The notes beneath the pieces are model-generated. The model did no database searches, was not told where the DNA came from, and saw only the letters and a list, made by a program, of their open reading frames with translations. Shown here piece by piece: positions 6,895-16,090 of a DNA stretch of 64,000 nucleotides. The stretch's first letter is position 1. Each line of letters begins with the position of its first letter. The translations under genes and the position numbers were made by a program. The DNA is from Ralstonia sp. SET104 (GTDB lineage: Bacteria > Pseudomonadota > Gammaproteobacteria > Burkholderiales > Burkholderiaceae), in the NCBI RefSeq assembly GCF_003851545.1, contig NZ_BHVX01000009.1, positions 1 to 64,000 on the forward strand, written 5' to 3'.

Positions 6895-9414
6895 ATGACG
6901 ACGATCTGGATCGTCCTGCTTTGCATCGGCGCGCTCGGGCTCGCCAGCATCGAAGCCTCGGCATTCGCCTGGCTGGTCGCGACCGCTGTGTGGCTGGCAG
7001 CCGGTACGTGGCTTGGCCTGGTAGGCCCGGTCATGACCACGGTTCTCGCCATCATGTTTGTGCTGCCAGCGCTGGTGCTCGCGCTCAAACCGCTGCGCCG
7101 TGCACTCATCACGCGCCCCGTGCTGGCAGTGTTCCGCAAGATCATGCCGGAGATGTCACAAACGGAGCGCGACGCCATTGAGGCGGGCACCGTATGGTGG
7201 GATGCCGAACTGTTTTCCGGCCGGCCCGACTGGTCACGCTTGCTCGCTTCGCCACAGCCGCGCCTGTCGCCGGAAGAACAGTCGTTTCTCGACGTCGAAA
7301 CCGAAAAACTCTGCGACCTCGCCAATGATTGGGAGAGCACCCAGATCTGGCAAGACCTGTCGCCCGAGGCGTGGGCCTATGCCAAGCACGCTGGCTTCCT
7401 GGGCATGATCATTCCGAAGGAATACGGCGGCAAAGGCTTCTCGGCGTATGCGCATTCGCAGGTCATCATGAAGCTGTCAACGCGCTGCTCCGCCGCAGCC
7501 GTGTCGGTCATGGTGCCGAACTCGCTCGGCCCGGCAGAGCTGCTGCTGCACTACGGCACCGAGGCGCAGAAGAACCACTACCTGCCACGTCTGGCTCGCG
7601 GAGAAGAGATTCCCTGCTTTGCGCTGACCAACGCGTATGCCGGGTCGGACGCCGCCGCCATTCCCGACGTAGGTGTGGTCTGCCACGGCATGCACGAGGG
7701 CCGCGAGACGCTGGGCTTTCGCGTGACCTGGAGCAAGCGCTACATCACGCTTGGCCCCATTGCCACGGTGCTGGGCCTGGCCTTCCGCGCCGTCGATCCG
7801 GATGGCTTGCTTGGTAGCGATAAAGCGCCCGGCATCACCTGCGCACTCATCCCGACCAAGCACCCCGGCGTGAAAATCGGCCGCCGCCATTGGCCGCTGA
7901 ACGCGGTGTTCCAGAATGGGCCGAACTCGGGCAAGGATGTGTTCATCCCTATCGACTGGGTGATCGGCGGGCAGGCGCAAGTGGGTCGTGGCTGGCGCAT
8001 GCTGATGGAATGCCTGGCGGCGGGCCGCGCGATTTCGCTGCCGTCGTCCAACGTGGGGATGGCCAAGCTGGCCGTGCGCAGCACCGGCGCGTATGCCGCT
8101 GTGCGTCGCCAGTTCCGCACACCCATCGGCAAGTTCGAGGGCATTCAGGAGGCGCTGGGCCGCATGGGCGGCAATCTGTACATGATGGATGCGGCGCGGC
8201 GTTTGTCTGCGCTGGCCGTGGACCTGGGCGAGAAGCCTTCGGTCATCTCCGCCATTGCCAAGTACCACGTGACCGAACGCGCGCGCGACGTGGTCAACGA
8301 TGCGATGGACATCGTGGGCGGCAAGGGCATCTGCATGGGGCCCAACAACTTCCTGGCGCGTGCGTATCAGCAGGTGCCGATCGCTATCACGGTGGAAGGC
8401 GCAAATATCATGACGCGCTGCCTGATCATCTTCGGGCAAGGCGTGATCCGGTGCCATCCGTATGTGCTGCGCGAGATGACAGCCGCGCAGGGCACTGATT
8501 CTCCCGAGACGCTGCGCGCGTTCGACACGGCGCTGTTCGGCCACGGCGCCTTCATCGCGGGCAACCTGGTGCGCGCATTCCTGCATGCGCTCTCGGGTGC
8601 GCGCGTGGCGCCGGCACCGCGCAATACCGCCCCCGAAATGCAGCGCTACTACCAGGCTGTCAATCGCTTTTCGACCGCGCTGGCGCTGCTGTCCGACGTA
8701 TCGATGTTCACGCTGGGCGGCACACTCAAGCGCCGCGAGGGCATCACCGGCCGGCTGGGCGACATTCTTTCGCAGCTGTATTTGATTTCTTCCACGCTCA
8801 AGCGCTTTGAAGACGAAGGCCGCCCCGCAGAGGATGCGCCGCTGGTGCATTGGTCCGTACAGGACGCATTGGTCAAGGCGCATGACGCGCTCGACGGCGT
8901 GCTGGCAAATTTCCCGAACGCGGGCATCGCAGGGCTGCTGCGCGCACTGATCTTCCCGTTTGGATCCGCCGGGTCGGGATTCGGCAGACCGTCGGACGCA
9001 CTGGCCGCGCAGGTGGCCGAGCTGATGCAGACGCCCGGCGCCGCGCGTGATCGCCTGCTGGCCGATTCTTACTGCCCGACGCCCGAAGTCGACCCCATTG
9101 CGTACGGCGAAGCAGCCTTGCGTCTGCAACCGGCGGTGGATGCGATCGAACAGCGCTTGAAACCCGCCATCCGCGAAGGCAAGCTGCCACCCGTGCCGCA
9201 GAGCCTGCCCGACTTTGAAGCGTGGACCGCGCAAGCCATCGCACAAAACCTCATCGACGAGACCGAACGCAAACAGCTCTGTGACTACGCGCGCTACGGG
9301 GAACACGCGGTCGCCGTGGACGACTTCCCGCCCGACTTCAATCTGATGGCCGACCTGCAACGCCGCAAGGATGCGCTCGATGCGCTGCAGGCCGCCGAGC
9401 GCCGCGCGGCGTAA
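6895..9414 (+). CDS. fadE: Acyl-CoA dehydrogenase FadE
   Basis: An 839-residue acyl-CoA dehydrogenase of the FadE type (E. coli FadE 814 aa), catalysing the first oxidation step of beta-oxidation. Residues 1-75 contain two to three hydrophobic segments expected to anchor it in the inner membrane. The flavin domains follow, with FALTNAYAGSDAAAIPD (acyl-CoA dehydrogenase middle-domain signature), FKNG-like and AIRQFRTPIGKFEGIQEALG-type segments, and a long FadE-specific C-terminal extension with four-helix content. I chose the ATG at 6895 because GGAGA lies just upstream; the ATG at 6883 overlaps that site. It is the first enzyme gene after the TetR regulator. Confidence 0.94.
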   Translation: MTTIWIVLLCIGALGLASIEASAFAWLVATAVWLAAGTWLGLVGPVMTTVLAIMFVLPALVLALKPLRRALITRPVLAVFRKIMPEMSQTERDAIEAGTVWWDAELFSGRPDWSRLLASPQPRLSPEEQSFLDVETEKLCDLANDWESTQIWQDLSPEAWAYAKHAGFLGMIIPKEYGGKGFSAYAHSQVIMKLSTRCSAAAVSVMVPNSLGPAELLLHYGTEAQKNHYLPRLARGEEIPCFALTNAYAGSDAAAIPDVGVVCHGMHEGRETLGFRVTWSKRYITLGPIATVLGLAFRAVDPDGLLGSDKAPGITCALIPTKHPGVKIGRRHWPLNAVFQNGPNSGKDVFIPIDWVIGGQAQVGRGWRMLMECLAAGRAISLPSSNVGMAKLAVRSTGAYAAVRRQFRTPIGKFEGIQEALGRMGGNLYMMDAARRLSALAVDLGEKPSVISAIAKYHVTERARDVVNDAMDIVGGKGICMGPNNFLARAYQQVPIAITVEGANIMTRCLIIFGQGVIRCHPYVLREMTAAQGTDSPETLRAFDTALFGHGAFIAGNLVRAFLHALSGARVAPAPRNTAPEMQRYYQAVNRFSTALALLSDVSMFTLGGTLKRREGITGRLGDILSQLYLISSTLKRFEDEGRPAEDAPLVHWSVQDALVKAHDALDGVLANFPNAGIAGLLRALIFPFGSAGSGFGRPSDALAAQVAELMQTPGAARDRLLADSYCPTPEVDPIAYGEAALRLQPAVDAIEQRLKPAIREGKLPPVPQSLPDFEAWTAQAIAQNLIDETERKQLCDYARYGEHAVAVDDFPPDFNLMADLQRRKDALDALQAAERRAA

Positions 9415-9432
9415 TCAGCGACAACCACAACG

Positions 9433-10845
9433 ATGCAAGACAAATACCTCGATTTCGTCGGCTCCGGTTTCGGCAAGTGGCTGTCGGCCAACCTTGGCCT
9501 ACCGCAGCCAGTGCCGCTGCGCCGTTACGTGCAAGGGGAGCCCGAATTTGTCGGGCCGTTCCTGGTGGGCTCGGCACCGGGGGGCTCCATGCGCGAAACG
9601 CTCGCCGCGCTGTTTACCGACATCGGTGTGCCGACGCGATTTCATGAAAGCGCTCCGGAGTGGCTCGGCGCCGCCAACCGGCACGGGCAGATCACAGGCC
9701 GCTTTGTCGCGCCCACCGGCACGGACGGCGAGGCGTTTGATCGCATCGGCGGCATCGTCTTCGATGCAACGGGCATTGCATCGGTCGACGGCCTCGATGC
9801 CCTGTACCACGTGTTCCACGACGGCGTGCGCGCCATTGGCCGGTGTGGCCGCGTCGTCGTCATCGGACGCCCGCCCGAAGGCTGCAAGACGCCTGAGGCA
9901 GCCATTGCGCAACGCGCGCTTGAAGGGCTGACGCGCTCACTGGGCAAGGAAGTCCGGCGTGGCTGCACCGCGCAGCTCGTCTATGTGGCCGAAGGTGCGG
10001 AGACTGTGGCCACGTCAACGCTGCGTTTTCTGCTGTCAGCGCGTTCGGCCTATGTGTCGGGGCAAGTGGTGCGTGTGCGTGCCGCAGCAGCGGTCTGCGT
10101 GGATTGGCAGAAGCCCCTGGCCGGGCGCACCGCACTGGTGACGGGCGCCTCGCGCGGTATCGGCGCGGCGATTGCGCATGTGCTGGCACGTGACGGCGCA
10201 CGCGTGCTGTGCCTGGATGTGCCTGCCGCGCAGGAAGGGCTGAATGCCATCGCGCAAGAGATCGGCGGTGAAGCGTTGGCGTATGACATTGCGGCGCCGC
10301 AAACGCCCGCCCTGCTCGCGCAGCAACTCGCAGCGCTGGGCGGCATCGACGTCCTCGTGCACAACGCTGGCATCACGCGCGATAAAACCATCGCCCGCAT
10401 GACCGGGCCCGCGTGGCGTAGCGTGCTCGACATCAACCTCACCGCGCAATTGCGCATCAACGATGCATTGCTCGCGGCCGATGCGCTGCATGCGGGCGGA
10501 GCCATCGTCTGCGTGTCGTCCATCAGCGGCATTGCGGGCAACCTGGGGCAGACCAACTATGCGACGTCCAAGGCGGGCGTGATCGGCCTCGTGCAAGCTG
10601 GCGCAGCGTTGCTGGCGGAGCGCGGCATCACCATCAACGCGGTTGCGCCAGGTTTTATCGAAACGCAGATGACTGCTGCCGTGCCGTTCGCCATTCGCGA
10701 AGCTGGTCGCCGCATGAACGCGATGAGCCAGGGCGGCCAGCCCGTCGACGTGGCCGAGACGATTGGCTGGTTTGCCAACCCCGCATCGAATGGCGTAACG
10801 GGCAACGTCGTGCGCGTATGCGGTCAAAGCCTGCTGGGGGCCTGA
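9433..10845 (+). CDS. High-molecular-weight 3-oxoacyl-ACP/CoA reductase (FabG4-like)
   Basis: A 470-residue two-domain short-chain dehydrogenase. The C-terminal half (from about residue 228) is a complete SDR: TGASRGIG at 237-244, NAG at 311-313, Ser363, Tyr376 and Lys380 in the SNYATSK-type motif. The N-terminal 220 residues are a degenerate Rossmann-like domain without a glycine motif, as in mycobacterial FabG4 (HMwFabG). Such enzymes reduce 3-oxoacyl or oxidise 3-hydroxyacyl CoA thioesters using NAD(H). Position between fadE and a MaoC hydratase suggests the 3-hydroxyacyl-CoA dehydrogenase step of beta-oxidation, but a role in acyl supply for PHA or lipids is possible. Confidence 0.9.
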   Translation: MQDKYLDFVGSGFGKWLSANLGLPQPVPLRRYVQGEPEFVGPFLVGSAPGGSMRETLAALFTDIGVPTRFHESAPEWLGAANRHGQITGRFVAPTGTDGEAFDRIGGIVFDATGIASVDGLDALYHVFHDGVRAIGRCGRVVVIGRPPEGCKTPEAAIAQRALEGLTRSLGKEVRRGCTAQLVYVAEGAETVATSTLRFLLSARSAYVSGQVVRVRAAAAVCVDWQKPLAGRTALVTGASRGIGAAIAHVLARDGARVLCLDVPAAQEGLNAIAQEIGGEALAYDIAAPQTPALLAQQLAALGGIDVLVHNAGITRDKTIARMTGPAWRSVLDINLTAQLRINDALLAADALHAGGAIVCVSSISGIAGNLGQTNYATSKAGVIGLVQAGAALLAERGITINAVAPGFIETQMTAAVPFAIREAGRRMNAMSQGGQPVDVAETIGWFANPASNGVTGNVVRVCGQSLLGA

Positions 10846-10852
10846 CACGACC

Positions 10853-11773
10853 ATGCGCGCACTGGCCCCGCCCGCTCCGATGATTGCGACCCAGACGCTG
10901 GTGACCGAGCCGCCATCGCCGGGAGCACTGGCGTGGCGCGCGCTGCTGTCGCAACGCAAGGGCAAGCGCGGCGGGCCGCTGCCGCGCCACACGCTCGTGC
11001 GCCAGGAAGTGCCACTGGACGCAGAACACATCGCGCATTACGCGGCGGTGTGCGGCTTCTCGCCCGCGCACGGCGTGCCGATAACGTATCCGCATCTGCT
11101 GGGCTTTCCGCTGCAGCTCATGCTGATGACGGAATCGGCGTTTCCGTATCCGGTGATCGGCCTGGTCCACCTGTGCAACACGATCGGCCAGCATCAGCGC
11201 TTGCAGGTGGGTGAGCGCGTGCGTGTGGAGGTGCGGCCGCGCCGGCTGTTCCACCATGCGCGGGGGCAGGCGTTCGGTATCGAAACCGCCATCATCAGGG
11301 CTGGCGCAGTGGTGTGGGAATCGCTGTCGACCTACCTGCGCGTGGGCGTACCGTCGCCGCAGGGTGCGCCGCTGATTACGCTGCCGGGCGCGCAAGACCT
11401 GTCGCCAGATGGCCGTTGGGATGCGCCCGCCGACACCGGCCGCCGCTATGCCCGCGTGTCGGGCGACTGGAACCCGATCCACGTCTCAAGCATCGGCGCG
11501 AAGCTGTTCGGCTTTGCGCACCCCATCGCACACGGCATGTGGACCAAGGCGCGTGCGCTGGCGACGCTGCTGCCGGCCGCACCGCTGACGCAAGGCGAAG
11601 TGGTTGCCGAGTTCAAGACGCCGCTGTCATTGCCGGGCGCGGCCACCCTGTGGCAATCCGAACAGGCAACACCGGGCCGCGCGTTTGAAGTGCGCAACGC
11701 CACCGGCGACAAACCCTATCTGCGCGGCATGCTGACGCTGCCGCGCGCACAACAAGAAAACCCGGGAGACTGA
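10853..11773 (+). CDS. MaoC-family (R)-specific enoyl-CoA hydratase
   Basis: A 306-residue double hot-dog protein. The C-terminal half carries the hydratase-2 motif ARVSGDWNPIH followed by FGFAHPIAHGMWTKA (residues about 200-230), which includes the catalytic Asp/His pair. The N-terminal half is a second, degenerate hot-dog. Proteins of this architecture often accompany HMwFabG and hydrate enoyl-CoA to the (R)-3-hydroxyacyl form. The start 7 nt after the reductase stop codon suggests coupled translation; Met10 is a possible alternative start. Confidence 0.88.
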   Translation: MRALAPPAPMIATQTLVTEPPSPGALAWRALLSQRKGKRGGPLPRHTLVRQEVPLDAEHIAHYAAVCGFSPAHGVPITYPHLLGFPLQLMLMTESAFPYPVIGLVHLCNTIGQHQRLQVGERVRVEVRPRRLFHHARGQAFGIETAIIRAGAVVWESLSTYLRVGVPSPQGAPLITLPGAQDLSPDGRWDAPADTGRRYARVSGDWNPIHVSSIGAKLFGFAHPIAHGMWTKARALATLLPAAPLTQGEVVAEFKTPLSLPGAATLWQSEQATPGRAFEVRNATGDKPYLRGMLTLPRAQQENPGD

Positions 11774-11777
11774 ATTC

Positions 11778-13109
11778 ATGCTCGCTAATGGACACATAAG
11801 CGCGCAGGTGCGCCGCGTCGCCATCCTCGGGGGCAATCGCATTCCGTTCGCCCGTTCGAACACGGCCTACGCCACGGCGTCGAACCAGCAGATGCTGACC
11901 GCCGCGCTGCAGGGTCTGATTGACCGCTTCAACCTGCACGGCCAGCGCCTGGATGAAGTCGTGGCTGGCGCGGTCATCAAGCACGCGCGCGATTTCAACC
12001 TGACGCGCGAGACGGTGCTCTCCACCTCGCTCGCCAAGCAGACGCCCGCATACGACATACAGCAAGCGTGCGGCACGGGGCTGGAAGCCGCCATCCTCGT
12101 CGCCAACAAGATCGCACTGGGGCAGATCGACGTGGGCGTTGCGGGCGGCACGGATACCACGTCCGATGCGCCCGTCGGCCTGAACGAAAAGATGCGCAAG
12201 ATCCTGCTGGAGGCCAACCGTGCAAAATCCACCGGCGCGCGCATCAAGGCGCTGGCCGGGCTGCGGCCGTCGATGTTCGTGCGGCCGCTGCTGCCGCGCA
12301 ACAGCGAGCCGCGCACGGGGCTCTCCATGGGCGAACACTGCGAGCTGATGGCCAAACGCTGGGGCATCCGCCGCGAAGACCAGGACGCCCTCTCCCTGCG
12401 CAGCCACCACAACCTCACGGCCGCCTACGAACGGGGTTTCTTCACCGATCTGATGACCGCCCACCTCGGGCTGGACCGCGACAACAACCTGCGCAGCAAT
12501 CTCACCATCGAGCAACTCGCCAAGCTGCAACCGGTGTTCGACCGCAGCGCCGCCGGCACGCTCACCGCCGGCAACTCCACACCGCTGACCGATGGCGCCT
12601 CGTGTGTGCTGCTCGCCAGCGAAGACTGGGCGCGTGCGCACAACCTGCCCGTGCTCGCCTACATGACCTGCGCGGATACGGCTGCCGTCGATTTCTTCAG
12701 TGGCTCGCCCGAACAGAACGAAGGGCTGCTGATGGCGCCCGCCTATGCCGTCTCGCGCATGCTCCAGCGCGCGGGCCTCACGCTGCAGGACTTTGATTAC
12801 TACGAGATCCACGAAGCGTTTGCCGCCCAGGTGCTGTGCACGCTGGCCGCATGGGAATCGCCCGAGTACTGCCGAGACAAGCTTGGCCGCAGCGCCCCCA
12901 TGGGCAGCATCGACCGCAGCAAGCTCAACGTGAACGGCAGCTCGCTGGGCACCGGCCATCCGTTTGCCGCCACGGGCGGGCGCATCGTCGCCACGCTGGC
13001 CAAGATGCTGGCGCAGCGCGGCAGCGGGCGGGGCTTGGTGTCGATCTGTGCCGCCGGCGGACAAGGCGTGGTGGCCATCCTGGAGCGCCCTGAAGCGATG
13101 TCGCATTAA
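11778..13109 (+). CDS. Acetyl-CoA C-acyltransferase (thiolase, FadI-like)
   Basis: A 443-residue thiolase. The nucleophilic Cys98 sits in YDIQQACGTGLEA. The second and third active-site blocks are YEIHEAFAAQVL and LNVNGSSLGTGHPFAATGGR, and the C-terminal acid/base Cys is in ISICAAGGQGV-type context. Length and the NRIPFARSNT start match the FadI/trifunctional-beta-like thiolases that cleave 3-ketoacyl-CoA. It follows the hydratase by 4 nt with a good GGGAGAC ribosome site, completing beta-oxidation steps within one operon. Confidence 0.92.
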   Translation: MLANGHISAQVRRVAILGGNRIPFARSNTAYATASNQQMLTAALQGLIDRFNLHGQRLDEVVAGAVIKHARDFNLTRETVLSTSLAKQTPAYDIQQACGTGLEAAILVANKIALGQIDVGVAGGTDTTSDAPVGLNEKMRKILLEANRAKSTGARIKALAGLRPSMFVRPLLPRNSEPRTGLSMGEHCELMAKRWGIRREDQDALSLRSHHNLTAAYERGFFTDLMTAHLGLDRDNNLRSNLTIEQLAKLQPVFDRSAAGTLTAGNSTPLTDGASCVLLASEDWARAHNLPVLAYMTCADTAAVDFFSGSPEQNEGLLMAPAYAVSRMLQRAGLTLQDFDYYEIHEAFAAQVLCTLAAWESPEYCRDKLGRSAPMGSIDRSKLNVNGSSLGTGHPFAATGGRIVATLAKMLAQRGSGRGLVSICAAGGQGVVAILERPEAMSH

Positions 13110-13138
13110 CCCGTTCGGGCCACAACGGGAACGGCCCG
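13110..13138 (+). other. Interlocked inverted repeats (alternative hairpins or pseudoknot)
   Basis: Directly after the thiolase stop codon, CCCGTT (13110-13115) pairs with AACGGG (13124-13129), and CGGGCC (13116-13121) pairs with GGCCCG (13133-13138). The two stems cross, so the RNA can form either hairpin or an H-type pseudoknot. No U-run follows. It may tune expression of the downstream acyl-CoA ligase gene. Confidence 0.45.
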
Positions 13139-13210
13139 CATCTGAAGATTCATAAAACCCCGCGCGGCACACAACAAAACCACGCCGCCTCTTTCATGGA
13201 CGGAGACACC

Positions 13211-14950
13211 ATGAACACCGTTGCCGACCGCAGCAATCTGACCGACCGTATCTGGCTGAAGTCGTATCCCGAAGGCGTGCCCGCAGAGATCAACCCCGAG
13301 CGCTATCACTCGCTGGCCGAGGTGTTTCGCGAATCGGTGGAGAAGTACCGCACCCGCGTCGCCTATGTGAGTGTCGGCACCGAGATGACGTACGACGAGT
13401 GCGAGCACAAGGCCAGGCAGTTTGCGGCATGGCTGCAATCGCGCGGCGTGAAGAAGGGTGACCGCGTGGCGATCATGCTGCCCAACAGCCTGCAGTATCC
13501 GGTGTGCCTGTTCGGCACGCTGCTCGCCGGTGCCATCGTCGTCAACGTGAACCCGCTCTACACGGTGCCGGAGCTGGCACACCAGTTGCGCGATTCCGGC
13601 GCGCAGACCATCGTCGTGCTGGAGAATTTTGCGCGCACGCTGGAGCAGGCACTGCCCGGCAGCCAGGTGCGCAACATCGTCATCACCGGTATTGGCGACC
13701 TGATGGGCGGCGCGCTCAACCTCAAGGGCCGCGCGCTGAACTTTGTGATGCGCAACGTGCAGAAGCAGGTGCCACCCTACAAACTGCCCTCGCCGGTCTG
13801 GCTGCGCGATGCACTGGCCGTGGCGCGCTCGCGTGCAGTGCAGCCGGTGCAACTTGCACCAGAAGACATCGCCTTTCTGCAATACACCGGCGGCACCACG
13901 GGCGTAGCCAAGGGTGCGATGCTCACCCATCGCAACATCGTCGCCAACCTGTTGCAGGCCGAAGAGTGGTCCAAGAGCATGCTCAACGGCGGCGTGGAAA
14001 CCAACGTTACGCTGCTGCCGCTGTATCACATCTTCTCGCTCACGGTGAATCTGCTGATGTTCATGACGCTGGGCGGGCGCAACATCCTGATCGCCAATCC
14101 GCGCGATACCAAGCGTGTGCTGTACATCCTGCGCAAGGAGCGTTTCTCGGGTATTGCGGGCGTCAACACGTTGTTCAACGCGCTGCTGGAAGACCCTGAC
14201 TTTGCCAAGCGCGATTTCTCTGCCATGAAGATCACCATTGGCGGCGGCATGGCCGTGCAGCGGGCGATTGCAGAACGTTGGAAGAAGGTCACGGGCCACA
14301 CCATTGTTGAAGGCTACGGGCTGACGGAATGCTCGCCGGTCGTGTCGATGAACCCGCCGCACGTGACCGAGTTCAGCGGCACGATCGGGCTGCCGGCGCC
14401 GTCCACGGAAGTGCGTTTCAAACGCGACGACGGCACCATCGCGCCGCTGGGCGAACCGGGCGAGCTGCAGGTGCGCGGCCCCCAGGTCATGCTCGGCTAC
14501 TGGCAGCGTCCCGACGAAACCGCAAAGTCCATCGACGCCGACGGCTGGTTCTCCACCGGCGACATCGGCGTGATGGACACCAACGGCTTCATCCGCCTGA
14601 TCGATCGCAAGAAAGACATGATCCTGGTCTCAGGCTTCAACGTGTACCCCAATGAGATCGAAGACGTGGTCGCGCTGCACCCCGAAGTGCTGGAGGTGGC
14701 GGCCATTGGCGTGCCAGACCCGGTGGCCGGTGAGCGCGTGAAGATCATCGTGGTGCCGCGTACCGGCGCGCTGACGGAGCCCGCGCTGCTTGAACACTGC
14801 CGGGCCCACCTGACCGGCTACAAGGTGCCGCGCATCGTCGAGTTCCGGCATGAGGAGCTGCCCAAATCGACCGTGGGCAAGATCCTGCGGCGCGAACTGC
14901 GCGACGCCGATCCCGACATCAAGCGCGCCCGCGCGCAGGCGTCCCAATAA
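13211..14950 (+). CDS. fadD: Long-chain fatty-acid-CoA ligase FadD
   Basis: A 579-residue acyl-adenylating enzyme that activates fatty acids to acyl-CoA at the inner membrane. The P-loop-like motif YTGGTTGVAKGAML, the EGYGLTECSPVVS motif, and the FSTGDIGVMDTNGF and DRKKDMILVSGFNVYP segments typical of FadD are present, with the conserved C-terminal lysine in KSTVGKILRREL. I chose the ATG at 13211 because GGAGA precedes it; the ATG at 13196 overlaps that site. It lies 100 bp downstream of the thiolase, the largest gap in the cluster. Confidence 0.94.
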   Translation: MNTVADRSNLTDRIWLKSYPEGVPAEINPERYHSLAEVFRESVEKYRTRVAYVSVGTEMTYDECEHKARQFAAWLQSRGVKKGDRVAIMLPNSLQYPVCLFGTLLAGAIVVNVNPLYTVPELAHQLRDSGAQTIVVLENFARTLEQALPGSQVRNIVITGIGDLMGGALNLKGRALNFVMRNVQKQVPPYKLPSPVWLRDALAVARSRAVQPVQLAPEDIAFLQYTGGTTGVAKGAMLTHRNIVANLLQAEEWSKSMLNGGVETNVTLLPLYHIFSLTVNLLMFMTLGGRNILIANPRDTKRVLYILRKERFSGIAGVNTLFNALLEDPDFAKRDFSAMKITIGGGMAVQRAIAERWKKVTGHTIVEGYGLTECSPVVSMNPPHVTEFSGTIGLPAPSTEVRFKRDDGTIAPLGEPGELQVRGPQVMLGYWQRPDETAKSIDADGWFSTGDIGVMDTNGFIRLIDRKKDMILVSGFNVYPNEIEDVVALHPEVLEVAAIGVPDPVAGERVKIIVVPRTGALTEPALLEHCRAHLTGYKVPRIVEFRHEELPKSTVGKILRRELRDADPDIKRARAQASQ

Positions 14951-14973
14951 CAACAACGACGCAGGAGACCTGT

Positions 14974-15879
14974 ATGCGACTGCGTACCCTCGCCCTGGCC
15001 GCGGCCCTGGCCAGCGCCGCCCCCGCCTGGGCCCAGCCTGCCGCCTCGGATGTTTCCGCACCGGCCGCTTCCGCACCGGCAGCCGCATCGCAATCGGCGG
15101 CAATCGCCAGCTTTGCGGCAATGGATATTGCCAGGCAGACGGCGTGGCTCGGCAGTCAGGTCCACGCCAACGCCTTCTCCGGCTGGTCAGACGAAGACGT
15201 CCTCGCCATGACTCAGGCCATGCGGCCCGAAACGCTGGTGCGCTGGTTAAAGGCCGAAGTCGCCAAGCTGCCTGAGTACGAATACCGCATGCGCCGCCAG
15301 GAGCGCGTGAAAGATCAGTGGCAGAGCCCGCCTGCGCTTATGCTCGTCCGCTACCGCAACGCGCCGCGTCAGGTCTATGCGCGCTGGCTCAAGGGCGGTG
15401 CGCACGCCGGTCAGGAAATCATCTACGACGAAACCGTGCGCCGCGACGAGATGTACGGCCACCTGGGCGGCCTCGTCAGCTTCATGACGATTTGGAGCGC
15501 GCTGGATGGATCGCTGGCCAAATCGCAATCGAACCATACAGCGCGTGAGCTGGGGCTGCAGTTCATCGTTGATACGGTCGAGCGCGACAGACGCGCCCAC
15601 GTGGCCACCGGCGGCAGCGGCAAGTTCAACGAAGCCAAGATGGTGACCGAAGACGGCGAACGCATGCTGCGCCTGACCTGGGATGCGCCCAGCGGCCCGC
15701 CCACGTTCTACGCCAAGCGCGTGCGCCTGTATTTCGACCTCAAGAACCCGTGGGTGCGCGTTGAAGAAGCATGGGACGAGTCGGGCAACCAGCTCGAAAA
15801 AATCGTCATTGAAAGCGTGACCCGCAAAACTTGGAACGACCAGACTTTCAACCCCAAAAATCCGGAGTACAAATTCTAG
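14974..15879 (+). CDS. Secreted DUF1571-family protein
   Basis: A 301-residue exported protein. Residues 1-22 are a signal peptide ending APAWAQ, followed by an Ala/Ser/Pro-rich linker. The rest resembles the DUF1571 family, with YEYRMRRQERVKDQW, APRQVYARWLKGGAHAGQEI and the late YFDLKNPWVRVEEAWD segment. Family function is unknown; the fold is similar to outer-membrane lipoprotein carriers such as LolA. It starts 24 nt after fadD with a GCAGGAGA site, so it is probably the last gene of the fatty-acid operon. Confidence 0.8.
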   Translation: MRLRTLALAAALASAAPAWAQPAASDVSAPAASAPAAASQSAAIASFAAMDIARQTAWLGSQVHANAFSGWSDEDVLAMTQAMRPETLVRWLKAEVAKLPEYEYRMRRQERVKDQWQSPPALMLVRYRNAPRQVYARWLKGGAHAGQEIIYDETVRRDEMYGHLGGLVSFMTIWSALDGSLAKSQSNHTARELGLQFIVDTVERDRRAHVATGGSGKFNEAKMVTEDGERMLRLTWDAPSGPPTFYAKRVRLYFDLKNPWVRVEEAWDESGNQLEKIVIESVTRKTWNDQTFNPKNPEYKF

Positions 15880-15999
15880 ACCGCCGCCCGCAGACCCTTG
15901 TGGGCCAAGGCTCCGCGACCTGCGGACCGTATGAAACGCGACTAAGGGGAAACCCCTTGTTGCGTGCGTACAAGCTAGAGGAAAACTTCGATCATCGCG

Positions 16000-16029
16000 G
16001 CATAACGTAACAAAAGCGCTGCGTTATGC
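16000..16029. promoter_or_regulatory. 8-bp inverted repeat upstream of ompW-like gene
   Basis: GCATAACG (16000-16007) and CGTTATGC (16022-16029) form a perfect inverted repeat with a 14-nt spacer, ending 61 bp before the porin gene. A smaller dyad AAGGGG-AAA-CCCCTT lies at 15944-15958. Either could be an operator or a leader hairpin; I cannot assign a regulator. Confidence 0.35.
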
Positions 16030-16090
16030 TGCGGAAACACAAATCGCCACACCTCGGCGTTATAACAATCCAATCCAGAGAGACAATCAC

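Noticed and set aside
7477-9360. Long open frame antisense to fadE (about 627 codons)
   Set aside because: Shadow of fadE; no recognisable domain or ribosome site.
11613-13172. Long open frame antisense to the thiolase gene
   Set aside because: Shadow frame; the thiolase has intact active-site blocks on the plus strand.
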